From a bacterium (GTDB lineage Bacteria > Patescibacteriota > Saccharimonadia > Saccharimonadales > JAGQNK01), in NCBI GenBank assembly GCA_029557815.1, contig JAKQHX010000034.1, forward strand, positions 1-48,324: a stretch of DNA of 48,324 bases, given 5' to 3'. The first letter of the stretch is position 1; each line of letters opens with the position of its first letter. Below, one piece after another: positions 25,738 to 34,986 of the stretch. Both the position numbers and the translations under genes were made by a program. The notes under the pieces were generated by a model. It was not told the DNA's origin, did no database searches, and saw nothing but the letters and a program-made list of their open reading frames with translations.

Positions 25738-27387
25738 ATGGCGAAGAAGGTATTTTATGACGAAGACGCTCGTCGGCGCGTGCTGGGCGGCGCGGAAATT
25801 CTGTATAACGCAGTCAAGACGACCATGGGGCCAAAGGGCCGAAACGTCGTCATCAGCAAGAGTTTCGGCAGTCCGAGCGTGACACATGATGGCGTGACGG
25901 TTGCAAAAGGCGTGGAAATTGCAGATGTCGATGACGAGACACTTGGCTACAAAGTCGGTGCTGAGCTTATCAAACAAGCGGCCAACAAGATGAATGATGT
26001 TGCCGGTGACGGTACCACCACTGTAACGGTGTTGACCTACCACATCCTAAACGAGGCCAACAAGCTCATCGCGGCCGGACACAACCCAATGCTCTTGCGA
26101 AAAGGACTAGAGGCAGCAGCCCAGGATGTTATCAAGCAACTCAGTAGCATGGCCGAGGATATCAAGGCCAACAAAAAGCGTGTCGCTGAGGTCGCAACCA
26201 TTTCAGCCGGTGACGCGGAAATCGGTGAATTGATCGCTGACGTCATAGACAAAGTTGGCAAAGAAGGCGTCGTCACGGTCGAAGAAGGCCAAGGTCTGGC
26301 GCTTGAGAGCGAAGTCGTCGAAGGTTTCACGTTCGACAAAGGCTTCGTCAGTCCGTACATGGTGACGGATGCGAACCGTATGGAGGCCGTGTCCGAGAAG
26401 CCGGCAATCGTTATTACTGATAAGAAAATCAGCTCTATCCAAGAGTTCCTGCCGCTACTCGAGAAGCTGGCCCAGGCTGGCAAGAAAGAGCTTGTGCTGA
26501 TTGCTGAAGATGTGGAGGGCGAGGCGCTTGGTACGTTCGTGCTGAACAAACTGAAGGGTGTGTTCAACACGATTGCCGTCAAGGCGCCAGCCTTTGGCGA
26601 CCGTCGCAAAGATATCCTGAATGACATCGCTATTTTGACGGGCGCGGAAGTCATCACGGACGACCGTGGTATGACCTTTGAAAACGTCGAACTCGACGTT
26701 GTCGGTTCTGCCCGTAAGGTCATCGTGACTAAGGACGAGACGACTATTATCGAAGGCGCCGGCTCAGAGGCGGAAGTCGCTGCCCGGATTGCCCAGATCA
26801 AGCAGCAGTCGACGAGCGCCGCAAGTGAATACGACAAAGAGAATCTCGACAAGCGCCAGGCGGCGCTGTCCGGCAAAGTCGCTGTCATCAAGGTCGGTGG
26901 TGCAACCGAAACTGAAATCGAAGAAAAGAAATACCGTGTTGATGACGCCGTAGCGGCTGTGAAGGCAGCTATGGACGAAGGCATCGTGCCGGGCGGTGGC
27001 GTAACGCTCGTGAATTTGAGCGAAGCCATCAAAGTCACAGGATCAGACTCCGAGGCAGCTGGCGTGCAGTTGCTCAAGAACGCATTGCAACAGCCGTTTA
27101 GGATTCTGCTTGCCAATTCTGGGCTAAACGCCGACGAATGGCTGCCCCAGGTCAAGGCCGCCAAAGCCGGGCAGGGTGTAAATGTGGCCAATCCAACCAA
27201 GCTGGTCGATATGAAATCTGCCGGTGTGGTTGACCCGGCGCGGGTCACCAAAGAGGCCGTGCTGAACGCGGTATCAATCGCTGGTACCAGCATGACCATG
27301 GGCGCGCTCGTGGTTGATGTGCCAGAGAAGGAAGCCCCCGCACCGATGGGCGGTGGCGGCGGTATGCCTGGCATGGGAATGATGTAA
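25738..27387 (+). CDS. groEL: Chaperonin GroEL
   Basis: Full-length match pattern incl. GPKGRNVVI, AGDGTTTVTVL, GGGVTLVN and Gly/Met-rich C-terminus MGGGGGMPGMGMM. Confidence 0.99.
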   Translation: MAKKVFYDEDARRRVLGGAEILYNAVKTTMGPKGRNVVISKSFGSPSVTHDGVTVAKGVEIADVDDETLGYKVGAELIKQAANKMNDVAGDGTTTVTVLTYHILNEANKLIAAGHNPMLLRKGLEAAAQDVIKQLSSMAEDIKANKKRVAEVATISAGDAEIGELIADVIDKVGKEGVVTVEEGQGLALESEVVEGFTFDKGFVSPYMVTDANRMEAVSEKPAIVITDKKISSIQEFLPLLEKLAQAGKKELVLIAEDVEGEALGTFVLNKLKGVFNTIAVKAPAFGDRRKDILNDIAILTGAEVITDDRGMTFENVELDVVGSARKVIVTKDETTIIEGAGSEAEVAARIAQIKQQSTSAASEYDKENLDKRQAALSGKVAVIKVGGATETEIEEKKYRVDDAVAAVKAAMDEGIVPGGGVTLVNLSEAIKVTGSDSEAAGVQLLKNALQQPFRILLANSGLNADEWLPQVKAAKAGQGVNVANPTKLVDMKSAGVVDPARVTKEAVLNAVSIAGTSMTMGALVVDVPEKEAPAPMGGGGGMPGMGMM

Positions 27388-27406
27388 AAGAAGTCGTTTC
27401 ATATCG

Positions 27407-27435
27407 AAAAAGCTCCGGTGAAAACCGGAGCTTTT
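27407..27435 (+). terminator. Terminator of groESL operon
   Basis: AAAAGCTCCGGT-GAAA-ACCGGAGCTTTT. Confidence 0.85.
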
Positions 27436-27451
27436 AGTATGGTCAGGAAGT

Positions 27452-28531
27452 CTAGAGCAGGATGCGTGCGACAATGTCCGTTGTTATGAAGTTCGTACTG
27501 TCTCTGCCTCGTCCTGTCGGCTGATGGAATACAAGCCTTTCTGCGGTTTCGACAGCCCGGACCGTGTCCAGTACACGGGCATGGCTTCGTCCAAATAAAT
27601 GCGCCAACTCTTCATTTCGTACCCGGTAATATGTCTTTGCCGAAGAGCCTGCGCCTGCGGACTCCTGTATGTCGTCCTGGAACGGTGTGTCGATACTCAG
27701 CGCAAAACCATCGTCAGCTCTTGCGCTGTATGCAAAAGATCCCACGACTCGTGCACCGACCAGATCAGTGATTTCGTATGATTCGTCGTCGGCACTATAC
27801 AGTTTGATGGCCGGCTTCTTTACGCCAGAATCTTTCCGGGACGTGGCGGTGACAAGCTGTGCCCAGCCGCGCATTGACTCATCATCCGGGAACAGGGTAT
27901 CCAGATGAATGTATGGTTTACTGCTGTCGAGATTGGGCCGCAGCTCGAGTAGTTTTTCTTGGATATGTTCAGGAAATGCTGACAGGAGACTGCCGCGGGC
28001 TTTGACGGCTAGAGCTTCTGTAATGACGCCATTATGTACCCGCACGCTCACGGCTTGGTTCCCGAGATCGTCCGGATGCTCAGCGTTTGGCTCCAGCAGG
28101 AGGAAGCTCATGGAGATACGATCGGAAACTGCTTCTTGGCCATGGATAACAGCATGAGCCAGCTCATTGTTGACTTCCGCCACTCGAGCTAACTCCTCGC
28201 CAAGCAGTTGGTTTTGTTTTTTGGTGCTGACGTCGGCGCTTGTCTCGGCTATGCGGCCAAGGGCGTGACCGAGTTCGGTATCATCAGCCTGGCTCACCAG
28301 GGAACCGAGGTAGTTGATATCCCCAACGCTAAGGCCGAAAATCTCGTCACGTGCGCCTCTGTCGGGGTGGACTAACGTGCTGAGGGCTTTTGCAAGGGCA
28401 CTCACTACAACACGCGCTTCGCTCGGCTCCAACTCTACCGCAAGCTCCGGCTTGATGCCGAGCTGTAAAATAGCGGTACCGAGCCTATCGGCGGGATGTT
28501 GTGTCTCGAATCGTCTCTCGTAATCAGCCAT
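27452..28531 (-). CDS. Hypothetical protein
   Basis: 359 aa ORF; no recognised domain. Confidence 0.75.
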   Translation of the reverse strand: MADYERRFETQHPADRLGTAILQLGIKPELAVELEPSEARVVVSALAKALSTLVHPDRGARDEIFGLSVGDINYLGSLVSQADDTELGHALGRIAETSADVSTKKQNQLLGEELARVAEVNNELAHAVIHGQEAVSDRISMSFLLLEPNAEHPDDLGNQAVSVRVHNGVITEALAVKARGSLLSAFPEHIQEKLLELRPNLDSSKPYIHLDTLFPDDESMRGWAQLVTATSRKDSGVKKPAIKLYSADDESYEITDLVGARVVGSFAYSARADDGFALSIDTPFQDDIQESAGAGSSAKTYYRVRNEELAHLFGRSHARVLDTVRAVETAERLVFHQPTGRGRDSTNFITTDIVARILL

Positions 28532-28540
28532 GCTGCTTAC

Positions 28541-29161
28541 CTATATCTCGAATTCTTCGCCTGATTCATCGGTGACGATGGCCAGGGTAGGTCCTACCGG
28601 TTCTTCTTCGTCGTCATCGCCCCAGTCGCCATCGATCATTGGGAGCTCATCATCCAGAGCAAGGTTCCGGTGCTCAATATACTCTTGGTATTCCTCAGCT
28701 GTTTCCGCCTCCGCTACATCGCTGACCGCGAATCGTTCACGCAGAAGTTCGACATTGCCAAGACTCGCGTCAGACAACATCGCATGCATGGTCATGATGC
28801 CATCAAGGGCTCCCATATTTAGATCTACGCGAAGAACCTCAGAGAGGTCTTCGATACCGATGCCAGCCAGACCATTGCTGCGCAAAATAGCTACGATACC
28901 ATCTATAGGTTCAGCTTCTGTGTCGTCAAGCGAGCCGTCGAGCGGCAGTTCGGCAGCGAGCGCATGTGTGATGTCGGTAGCCATAGCTGCTCCCAGCCCA
29001 TCGCCCTCATAGCGTTCAATAGTCGCTGCAACAGTGGCAGGATGTAGCGCCAACCAGTCACTGCGGGCATTGATGCCTTCCCATAGTTCCATGGCTATGG
29101 CTTGCTCCCGTGACAGGGCTTCGATGCCTGGACCTGTTTCTTGTCTTTCCATACTAAGCAA
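28541..29161 (-). CDS. Acidic hypothetical protein
   Basis: 206 aa, Asp/Glu-rich, 9-nt gap to next gene in a minus-strand operon. Confidence 0.7.
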   Translation of the reverse strand: MLSMERQETGPGIEALSREQAIAMELWEGINARSDWLALHPATVAATIERYEGDGLGAAMATDITHALAAELPLDGSLDDTEAEPIDGIVAILRSNGLAGIGIEDLSEVLRVDLNMGALDGIMTMHAMLSDASLGNVELLRERFAVSDVAEAETAEEYQEYIEHRNLALDDELPMIDGDWGDDDEEEPVGPTLAIVTDESGEEFEI

Positions 29162-29171
29162 TGATCCTTCT

Positions 29172-29396
29172 CTATTCGCCCAAGAAGTCGCCTAGATCGA
29201 CTTGAGCCATGTTATCTTCTACAAAGTCCGCAATTTCGGCTTCGTTGCCGGAAGCTGCGGTCATAGCGGCCCGTCCGACACCGATATGCGTGTCTGGGGT
29301 GGTTGCTATACTTTCATCAATATCACCCATACCTTCGCTTGCGAGCATGGCTTCTACTGCTGCTGGATCGTTCCAGTCAATTGATTCATGTGTCAT
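29172..29396 (-). CDS. Small acidic hypothetical protein
   Basis: MTHESIDWNDPAAVEAMLASEGMGDIDES...; start moved from 29426 to the Met at 29396. Confidence 0.65.
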   Translation of the reverse strand: MTHESIDWNDPAAVEAMLASEGMGDIDESIATTPDTHIGVGRAAMTAASGNEAEIADFVEDNMAQVDLGDFLGE

Positions 29397-29505
29397 GAAA
29401 ACTCCTTCGTTAATTTGAACGTGCATATAGTAAAATAATTCTGCCTATTTGTAAAATAATACACTACGATTTATATATAACAGATACAAAAATGTAAGAA
29501 AATTA

Positions 29506-29534
29506 TTTACAAAACATCACAAATATGCTACGAT
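29506..29534 (+). promoter_or_regulatory. Sigma70-type promoter for TrmB-like gene
   Basis: TTTACA-17-TACGAT; TATGC before -10; ATG 7 nt downstream. Confidence 0.65.
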
Positions 29535-29541
29535 ACACAGC

Positions 29542-30297
29542 ATGGACTGGTTCAAGGCGCTTGGCCTGAATGAAAAACAGCAGAGGCTGTACCTGTTTGT
29601 ACTCGAATACGGCGCCTCAACTGCTAGCCAGTTGGCACACGGGCTTGGCGAACAGCGTACGAACATATACTTACTGGCTGAGGAACTAGAGGCACAAGGC
29701 TTGGTGGAGCGTGACGACACCCAGCCGGTAGTACGGTTTGCCGCCACCAATCCCGGTAGGCTGCAGCAGCTTCTGGCAGGGCGGCAGCAAGCCCTGACGA
29801 CCAGTGCAGCGCAGCTGAGGAAGGCATTGCCGGATCTGCAAGGGATGTACCAGTTGAGCAGCCCCAAGCCGGGGTTTGCGTATTTTGAAGGATTGAAAGG
29901 ATACGCGGCGGCACTCGAAGATATGATCCGGTCAAAAAAAGAAGTCTGTGTGTTTGCGGCTTCGGACGTATCACGGGCGCGTCCTGATGCCTGGGACATC
30001 CTGCAAAACAAACTGGCCAAGCGGGCGCATGCAAAAGTTGGTACCCGAATACTGTTTGAGACAGCACTGAAGCAGGACACCGATATCCCGTCGCGGGAGC
30101 GGCAGCGCATGAAGGTGCGATTCTGGGGTGATAAGGCCTTCGAGGGCGAGGTTGCAATCTATGGGCCTACTGTCGTATTGACCACCTATGATGAGAAGCT
30201 GGTGAGCCTTGTTATCAAAAACCCGGCGATAGCTGCGACCATGCAGACAATCTTTGACACCGCATGGTTGGCGACGGGGAAGCCGAGCTCCAGATGA
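29542..30297 (+). CDS. TrmB-family-like transcriptional regulator
   Basis: LGLNEKQQRLYLFVLEYGASTASQLAHGLGEQRTNIYLLAEELEAQGLVERDD winged helix plus C-terminal sensor-like region. Confidence 0.85.
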   Translation: MDWFKALGLNEKQQRLYLFVLEYGASTASQLAHGLGEQRTNIYLLAEELEAQGLVERDDTQPVVRFAATNPGRLQQLLAGRQQALTTSAAQLRKALPDLQGMYQLSSPKPGFAYFEGLKGYAAALEDMIRSKKEVCVFAASDVSRARPDAWDILQNKLAKRAHAKVGTRILFETALKQDTDIPSRERQRMKVRFWGDKAFEGEVAIYGPTVVLTTYDEKLVSLVIKNPAIAATMQTIFDTAWLATGKPSSR

Positions 30298-30374
30298 TAA
30301 CCACTAACGTAATGAATAGTTGCCAGATGTGCTAGTTTGTAGTATTGTTTCATTAGACATTTGGGAGACAATAG

Positions 30375-30983
30375 ATGGCACTGTTTAACAGAGGCAACAA
30401 GAACAAGACGGATGTTCCGGCTGAAATCCAGGAATATTACGAGACAGGGAAACGCGACCGTACGGGCATCGCGTGGCTCTTGGCTTTTGGTACGCTCATC
30501 CTGACCATTGTCTTGGCCGCAGGCATTTTCTTCGCCGGTCGCTTTGCATACCGCAAAATTGCCGGCAATAATGATACGTCCCAGGTTGCCCAGAACGACA
30601 CCCAGCCACAAGAGGAGCAGTCTCCTGAAACGCCCGCTCCATCGGAGGAGCAGCAGCGTACCGAAGAAGAGCGCCAAGCCGAGGAGCAACGAAAAGCTGA
30701 CGAAGCTCGCCGTGCCGAGGAACAGAAGGCGGAAGAGGAGCGAAAGGCCGCAGCAGAACGTAAAGCGGCCGAGGAGCGCGAACGGGCTGCCCAGCAGCGG
30801 GCCGAGGAGGAAGCGACACCAGCCCCAACCCAGCAGTCTGCGGGCGGGAGTAGTGAGGACCGACAGGTTGCAGCCGGCGACGCCATCCCGGAAACTGGCC
30901 CCGGTGATACGCTGGCGATATTCATAGCGGTCACAATTTTGGGCTACATGGCTCACCGACTCCACTTTGCCAAAAGAAGTTAA
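30375..30983 (+). CDS. N-terminally anchored coiled-coil (TolA-like) protein with C-terminal sortase-like signal
   Basis: TM helix, long Glu/Arg/Ala helix, then IPETGPGDTLAIFIAVTILGYMAHRLHFAKRS. Confidence 0.75.
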   Translation: MALFNRGNKNKTDVPAEIQEYYETGKRDRTGIAWLLAFGTLILTIVLAAGIFFAGRFAYRKIAGNNDTSQVAQNDTQPQEEQSPETPAPSEEQQRTEEERQAEEQRKADEARRAEEQKAEEERKAAAERKAAEERERAAQQRAEEEATPAPTQQSAGGSSEDRQVAAGDAIPETGPGDTLAIFIAVTILGYMAHRLHFAKRS

Positions 30984-31084
30984 AAAATCTAAAACCCCTT
31001 GTTTTCATCGCCATGTCACAGCCGATACGCTTTTTTCTTATGCCAAGAACATATTTCACTTTAGTCCTGTGGACTTGAAAGCGA

Positions 31085-31115
31085 CCTACTTTCTTGTGCT
31101 GACAAGAAAGTTAGG
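31085..31115. repeat. Hairpin with single-nt bulge
   Basis: CCTACTTTCTTGT-GCTG-ACAAGAAAGTTAGG. Confidence 0.7.
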
Positions 31116-31125
31116 CAAAGAAACA

Positions 31126-31258
31126 GCAGGCAGTTAAAAAACAGCAATTGAAATACCTCCGTCAGCCAAATCGGAACCTGCGGAACTCGTTACACTCAAA
31201 CAGTCCTCGCTTCACTACTTGGCTCACGGAGGTATTTCATCGGTTTTTAAAAGCCTGC
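31126..31258. repeat. Long nested inverted repeat
   Basis: GAAATACCTCCGTCAGCCAA(31150-31169)/TTGGCTCACGGAGGTATTTC(31219-31238), 19/20 complementary; outer GCAGGC/GCCTGC and TTAAAAAAC/GTTTTTAA. Confidence 0.8.
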
Positions 31259-31339
31259 AACAGATACACCAAGAAGGGCCAGCTGGCTGAAAGCCAGTAC
31301 CGAAAGAGATGAAAGAGTTAGTAATCTTTCTAAGAATTA

Positions 31340-31960
31340 TTATTCTTTGTTTTGAGTTTGCTGGGTGAAGTAGTTGATTTCGTTTACGACGTCTAAGAGT
31401 GCTTGGGCGCGGACTTTTTCGTCCTCGATTTTTTGGGCTGCTTCGTAGGCAGTGCGTATTTTGCTGGAGTCATCAGTTGCCTGGATCATCATCATGGTGG
31501 TGCGGAAGTGTTCTTCTGGTGATTGGTCCAGCTGTTCGACCAATGGTGAGAGGCTCTGCAAAGCTTCTTGTTTGAGGTCGATAAGATCGCTCGAAGGTGC
31601 CGGAGTGTCACCGTCATCCGTATCAGTGGTGAGCGCTGGTGTCGGGGCTGTAGTAGCGGGTTCTGGTGCGGCTGATTCGTCCGTAGGTGGCTCCGATGGG
31701 GTCAGGTTGCCGGGTAAGCTCGGTGAATCTGACGATTCCAGTGCGCTATCGGCTGATACATCCAGTGTGGCGTTTGGCACAGGCTCTGATGCTGACGTAT
31801 CTGTCGTATCACTGGTGGTATCGCTAGGCGCAGCCGGTGGTTCGGCTGGCGGCGGCGTAAAACCTTGCATATCAGTTGCCGGTGCAGTAGTTGGCTGCAC
31901 GGTTGTTGCGTCGTCTTGATTTTGGTTTTGCTGTTGGTTGTCGTCGTTGTGACCGAACAT
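31340..31960 (-). CDS. Hypothetical protein with Pro/Thr/Asp-rich N-terminus
   Basis: 206 aa; low-complexity N-terminal 120 aa and helical C-terminus. Confidence 0.7.
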   Translation of the reverse strand: MFGHNDDNQQQNQNQDDATTVQPTTAPATDMQGFTPPPAEPPAAPSDTTSDTTDTSASEPVPNATLDVSADSALESSDSPSLPGNLTPSEPPTDESAAPEPATTAPTPALTTDTDDGDTPAPSSDLIDLKQEALQSLSPLVEQLDQSPEEHFRTTMMMIQATDDSSKIRTAYEAAQKIEDEKVRAQALLDVVNEINYFTQQTQNKE

Positions 31961-32036
31961 ATTTTCCCACCCTCTTGATTAACAACTATCAGTTAGTAGA
32001 TAGTATATAACATAAACGCAGTGAGGGAGAAATACT

Positions 32037-33068
32037 TTGTTAGACGATCTGAAATATATCCATGAACGGGACGCCCAGGATGCACTTGGCGTCGCCGAGA
32101 AACAGTGGCAGCAGCTGTTGCACGAGTATGATGTGACCTGGAAATCTGTGGGTGAAGTAAAAAACATCATGGTAGCCGGTATGGGCGGTTCTGCCTTGGC
32201 TGCTTCATGTGTTCAATCATGGCCGCAAGCGAAGGTGCCTTTTGAAGTAGTGCGTAATTACGATATACCGCCTTACGCAGGGAAAGGGACCTTGTTCATC
32301 GCATCAAGCTACTCAGGCAATACCGAAGAGACACTTGAGGCGTTGCAGGAGGCAGAGAGCAAGGGTTGTCAGATTGCAGTCATAGCTTCGGGTGGAAAGC
32401 TTGGCGATCATGCAGCGGAAAAGGATTACCCGTTCTTCAAGGTTCCAGGCGGCATGCAGCCAAGGATGGCAGTCTTTTATAACTTTGCCGCATTGGTGCA
32501 GCTACTGGTACTCGCCGGGTGTGTTGATGCTGAAAAACTGACAGAACTACAGGAAACCGCCAACTGGCTCAAAGACCAGACTGCCGACTGGCTGCCTATC
32601 GTCCCCGCGGCCAAAAATCCGGCCAAGCAGCTGGCTCAGGAGCTTATGGGCAGGGCGCCAGTGGTGTATGCTGGCCCGAAATTGTACCCGGCGGCGTATA
32701 AGTGGAAAATAAACTTTAACGAGAATGCCAAGAACGTCGCATGGTGTAACCAGCTGCCGGAATTTAACCACAATGAATTCCTCGGTTGGACAAGCCATCC
32801 GGTTGACAAGCCGTACGCGGTTGTTGACCTCAGGAGCAGCTTGGAGCATGAGCGGGTGCGGAAGCGGTTTGATATCACTGACAAGCTGCTTTCCGGCAAG
32901 CGGCCAGTTGCCCATGTCGTGGAAGCAAAAGGCGATACACTATTGCAGCAGCTTTTATGGACAATTGTGCTCGGTGATTTCGTGAGCCTGTATCTAGCGC
33001 TGCTCAATGGCCTCAACCCGACGCCAGTGGATCTGATAGAGAAACTAAAAGGCGCTCTCACGGAGTAA
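32037..33068 (+). CDS. Bifunctional phosphoglucose/phosphomannose isomerase-like (SIS domain)
   Basis: VAGMGGSALAASCVQ, IASSYSGNTEETLEALQEAESKGCQIAVIASGGKL; TTG start. Confidence 0.88.
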   Translation: MLDDLKYIHERDAQDALGVAEKQWQQLLHEYDVTWKSVGEVKNIMVAGMGGSALAASCVQSWPQAKVPFEVVRNYDIPPYAGKGTLFIASSYSGNTEETLEALQEAESKGCQIAVIASGGKLGDHAAEKDYPFFKVPGGMQPRMAVFYNFAALVQLLVLAGCVDAEKLTELQETANWLKDQTADWLPIVPAAKNPAKQLAQELMGRAPVVYAGPKLYPAAYKWKINFNENAKNVAWCNQLPEFNHNEFLGWTSHPVDKPYAVVDLRSSLEHERVRKRFDITDKLLSGKRPVAHVVEAKGDTLLQQLLWTIVLGDFVSLYLALLNGLNPTPVDLIEKLKGALTE

Positions 33069-33075
33069 CCTACCA

Positions 33076-33807
33076 GTGGTAGATGACATCAAAGGCCTCG
33101 GAACTATCCTGGGTATCTGGGCACATCCGGACGATGAGACGTTTTCCAGTGGCGGTCTGGTTGCCATGGCCCGAGCGAACGGCCAACAGGTCGGCTGTAT
33201 AACAGCTACAAGGGGAGAAGGCGGCGTGTACCATCCTGACAAATGGCCGGCTGATAGGATTGCTCAAATCCGTACACAGGAGCTACAGGCCGCACAAGAG
33301 ATACTAGGCATCAATGAACACTACTGGCTGGATTTCGCTGACGGCACCTGCGCGGAGGCAGCCGACGATGAAGCCTTGGAGCACATTATGCCGATTATCA
33401 CATCCTTTCGACCGGATACGATTGTAACGTTCGCCTCTGACGGTGTTACCGGCCACGACGACCACAAGGCGGTGTCGCGCTGGGCCCGGTTGGCGGCCGA
33501 GCGGTCCGACCGACCGATTCGGGTTTTGTGCGCCGTCGTTTCAGCTGATGCCTACGAACACTATTTGCGTGCCATGGATAAAGAGCTGAACATCTTTTTC
33601 CATGTCGATCGGCCGAACCTGTATACAAAAGATGAATGCTATCTGGCACTGGCGCTGCCGGATGACATCTGTCAACAGAAGTGCAGCGCACTACAGGCTA
33701 TGCCGTCACAGACAGCGGATATGCTAAAAAAGTTTCCGGCTGAATACATGTGCCGGGCGTTCGCTGATGAGTATTTCGTACTGGCCGGCAATGAACACGC
33801 GGTCTAA
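33076..33807 (+). CDS. PIG-L/LmbE family deacetylase
   Basis: GIWAHPDDETFSSGGLVAMA, SDGVTGHDDHKAVSRWA; GTG start. Confidence 0.93.
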   Translation: MVDDIKGLGTILGIWAHPDDETFSSGGLVAMARANGQQVGCITATRGEGGVYHPDKWPADRIAQIRTQELQAAQEILGINEHYWLDFADGTCAEAADDEALEHIMPIITSFRPDTIVTFASDGVTGHDDHKAVSRWARLAAERSDRPIRVLCAVVSADAYEHYLRAMDKELNIFFHVDRPNLYTKDECYLALALPDDICQQKCSALQAMPSQTADMLKKFPAEYMCRAFADEYFVLAGNEHAV

Positions 33808-34328
33808 ATCGGTGTTTTCTTGAAACCGATCAGGTAACCTATGTAGCTGAACACGATATGCAGGCCAAAGTACAGCACACCGACGCGCACTACATCTGCC
33901 AGGGAAAGGTCGACGAATGGGGCGACGCACAGCAGGCCGCCGATGATGTAATCGATCTGGTCAAACGGAAACCACTTTTCGCCGGGCTTGATGCCTATTT
34001 GACGCTTGAAGAAGCTCTCGACAGCGTCGCCGACCAGTGCGCCAAAGCCCATTGCGGCGGTTGCCAATACAATAAAGGCCGTCGACTCGACGCTGCTGGT
34101 GATAACACGGTACTGGAGCAAGCCAACCAGGGCGGCTACGACCGCACCAAACACCAGGCCGCGCCAGGTTTTGTTGGTACCGAATACGCGTTTGCCTCTG
34201 TATGTTTTGCCGAAATCCATCGGAGTATCCCAGTGTTTGAGGCCAGGCAACCGGCATGCGAAGAGCGGACTGATATTGGCGATGCCGGCCGGCAAAAAGA
34301 ACCAAAATGCTGCCCACCATTCACTCAT
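33804..34328 (-). CDS. CDP-archaeol synthase (CarS/DUF46)-like membrane protein
   Basis: GKTYRGKRVFGTNKTWRGLVFGA...GALVGDAVESFFKRQIGIKPGEKWFPFDQIDYIIGGLL. Confidence 0.85.
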   Translation of the reverse strand: MSEWWAAFWFFLPAGIANISPLFACRLPGLKHWDTPMDFGKTYRGKRVFGTNKTWRGLVFGAVVAALVGLLQYRVITSSVESTAFIVLATAAMGFGALVGDAVESFFKRQIGIKPGEKWFPFDQIDYIIGGLLCVAPFVDLSLADVVRVGVLYFGLHIVFSYIGYLIGFKKTPI

Positions 34329-34986
34329 TGGGTGTTCCTCTGGTTTTCATTTTTTTGCGCAAGCGGTTGAGTTTGGGATAGAGCAAGGCGCGAACGCTTG
34401 GCCGGCCGGTCATCGGGATGCCATTATCCATAAGACCGAGCAATGTTTCCCGGGTGGGCAATTTGGCAACTGACGTGTATGTCGAGCCGAGCCCCTGGAA
34501 CCCGTGCGCATCGCTGCTGGCGGCTCCAATTTTGCCGTTTATCCGGGTCCACACGACAGCTTGCTCGCTTTTGTTTTGGAAGAATGCACGGCCGTTGCAG
34601 ACTTCGATAATATCGACATGGTCAACCAGTTCGTCCAGCACGGCCGGATGCATGCCTTTGCGAATGGTTTCGAACGGATGGGGGATGTAGACGATACCGC
34701 CTTGTTCTTTGATGCGTTTGATGGTTTCCTGAGGTGTCAGCCCAGGTTTGATAACTTCTCGTAGGAATAGACCGACAATTTCACCGGCAGTTGTCATGAT
34801 TTCCTCGCCGACGATTATGGCCTTACCGATTTTCTTCTGTAGCTCAAGCGCGAAGTCGATACGGTTATGGTCTGTTATGGCAATGGCGTCGAGTAATTTG
34901 GTACCAATAGCGCGTCGGTACTGGTCGGCAGTGATACCACCATCCGGTGAGGCGGTTGAATGGGTATGAAGGTCGACTTTATACAT
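34321..34986 (-). CDS. PHP domain phosphoesterase
   Basis: MYKVDLHTHSTASPDGGIT...IAITDHNRID...GEEIMTTAGEI...IPHPFE...ASSDAH. Confidence 0.93.
   Translation of the reverse strand: MYKVDLHTHSTASPDGGITADQYRRAIGTKLLDAIAITDHNRIDFALELQKKIGKAIIVGEEIMTTAGEIVGLFLREVIKPGLTPQETIKRIKEQGGIVYIPHPFETIRKGMHPAVLDELVDHVDIIEVCNGRAFFQNKSEQAVVWTRINGKIGAASSDAHGFQGLGSTYTSVAKLPTRETLLGLMDNGIPMTGRPSVRALLYPKLNRLRKKMKTRGTPNE

Noticed and set aside
26037-27374. 445-aa antisense ORF opposite groEL
   Set aside because: Ser/Thr/Pro-rich shadow ORF caused by codon bias of groEL; no independent support
30186-30965. 259-aa ORF opposite the coiled-coil gene and trmB 3' end
   Set aside because: Leu/Arg-rich shadow of the Glu/Arg/Ala-rich sense frame
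31452-31919. 155-aa Val/Ser/Gly-rich + strand ORF
   Set aside because: Antisense shadow of the Pro/Thr/Asp-rich minus-strand gene 31340-31960
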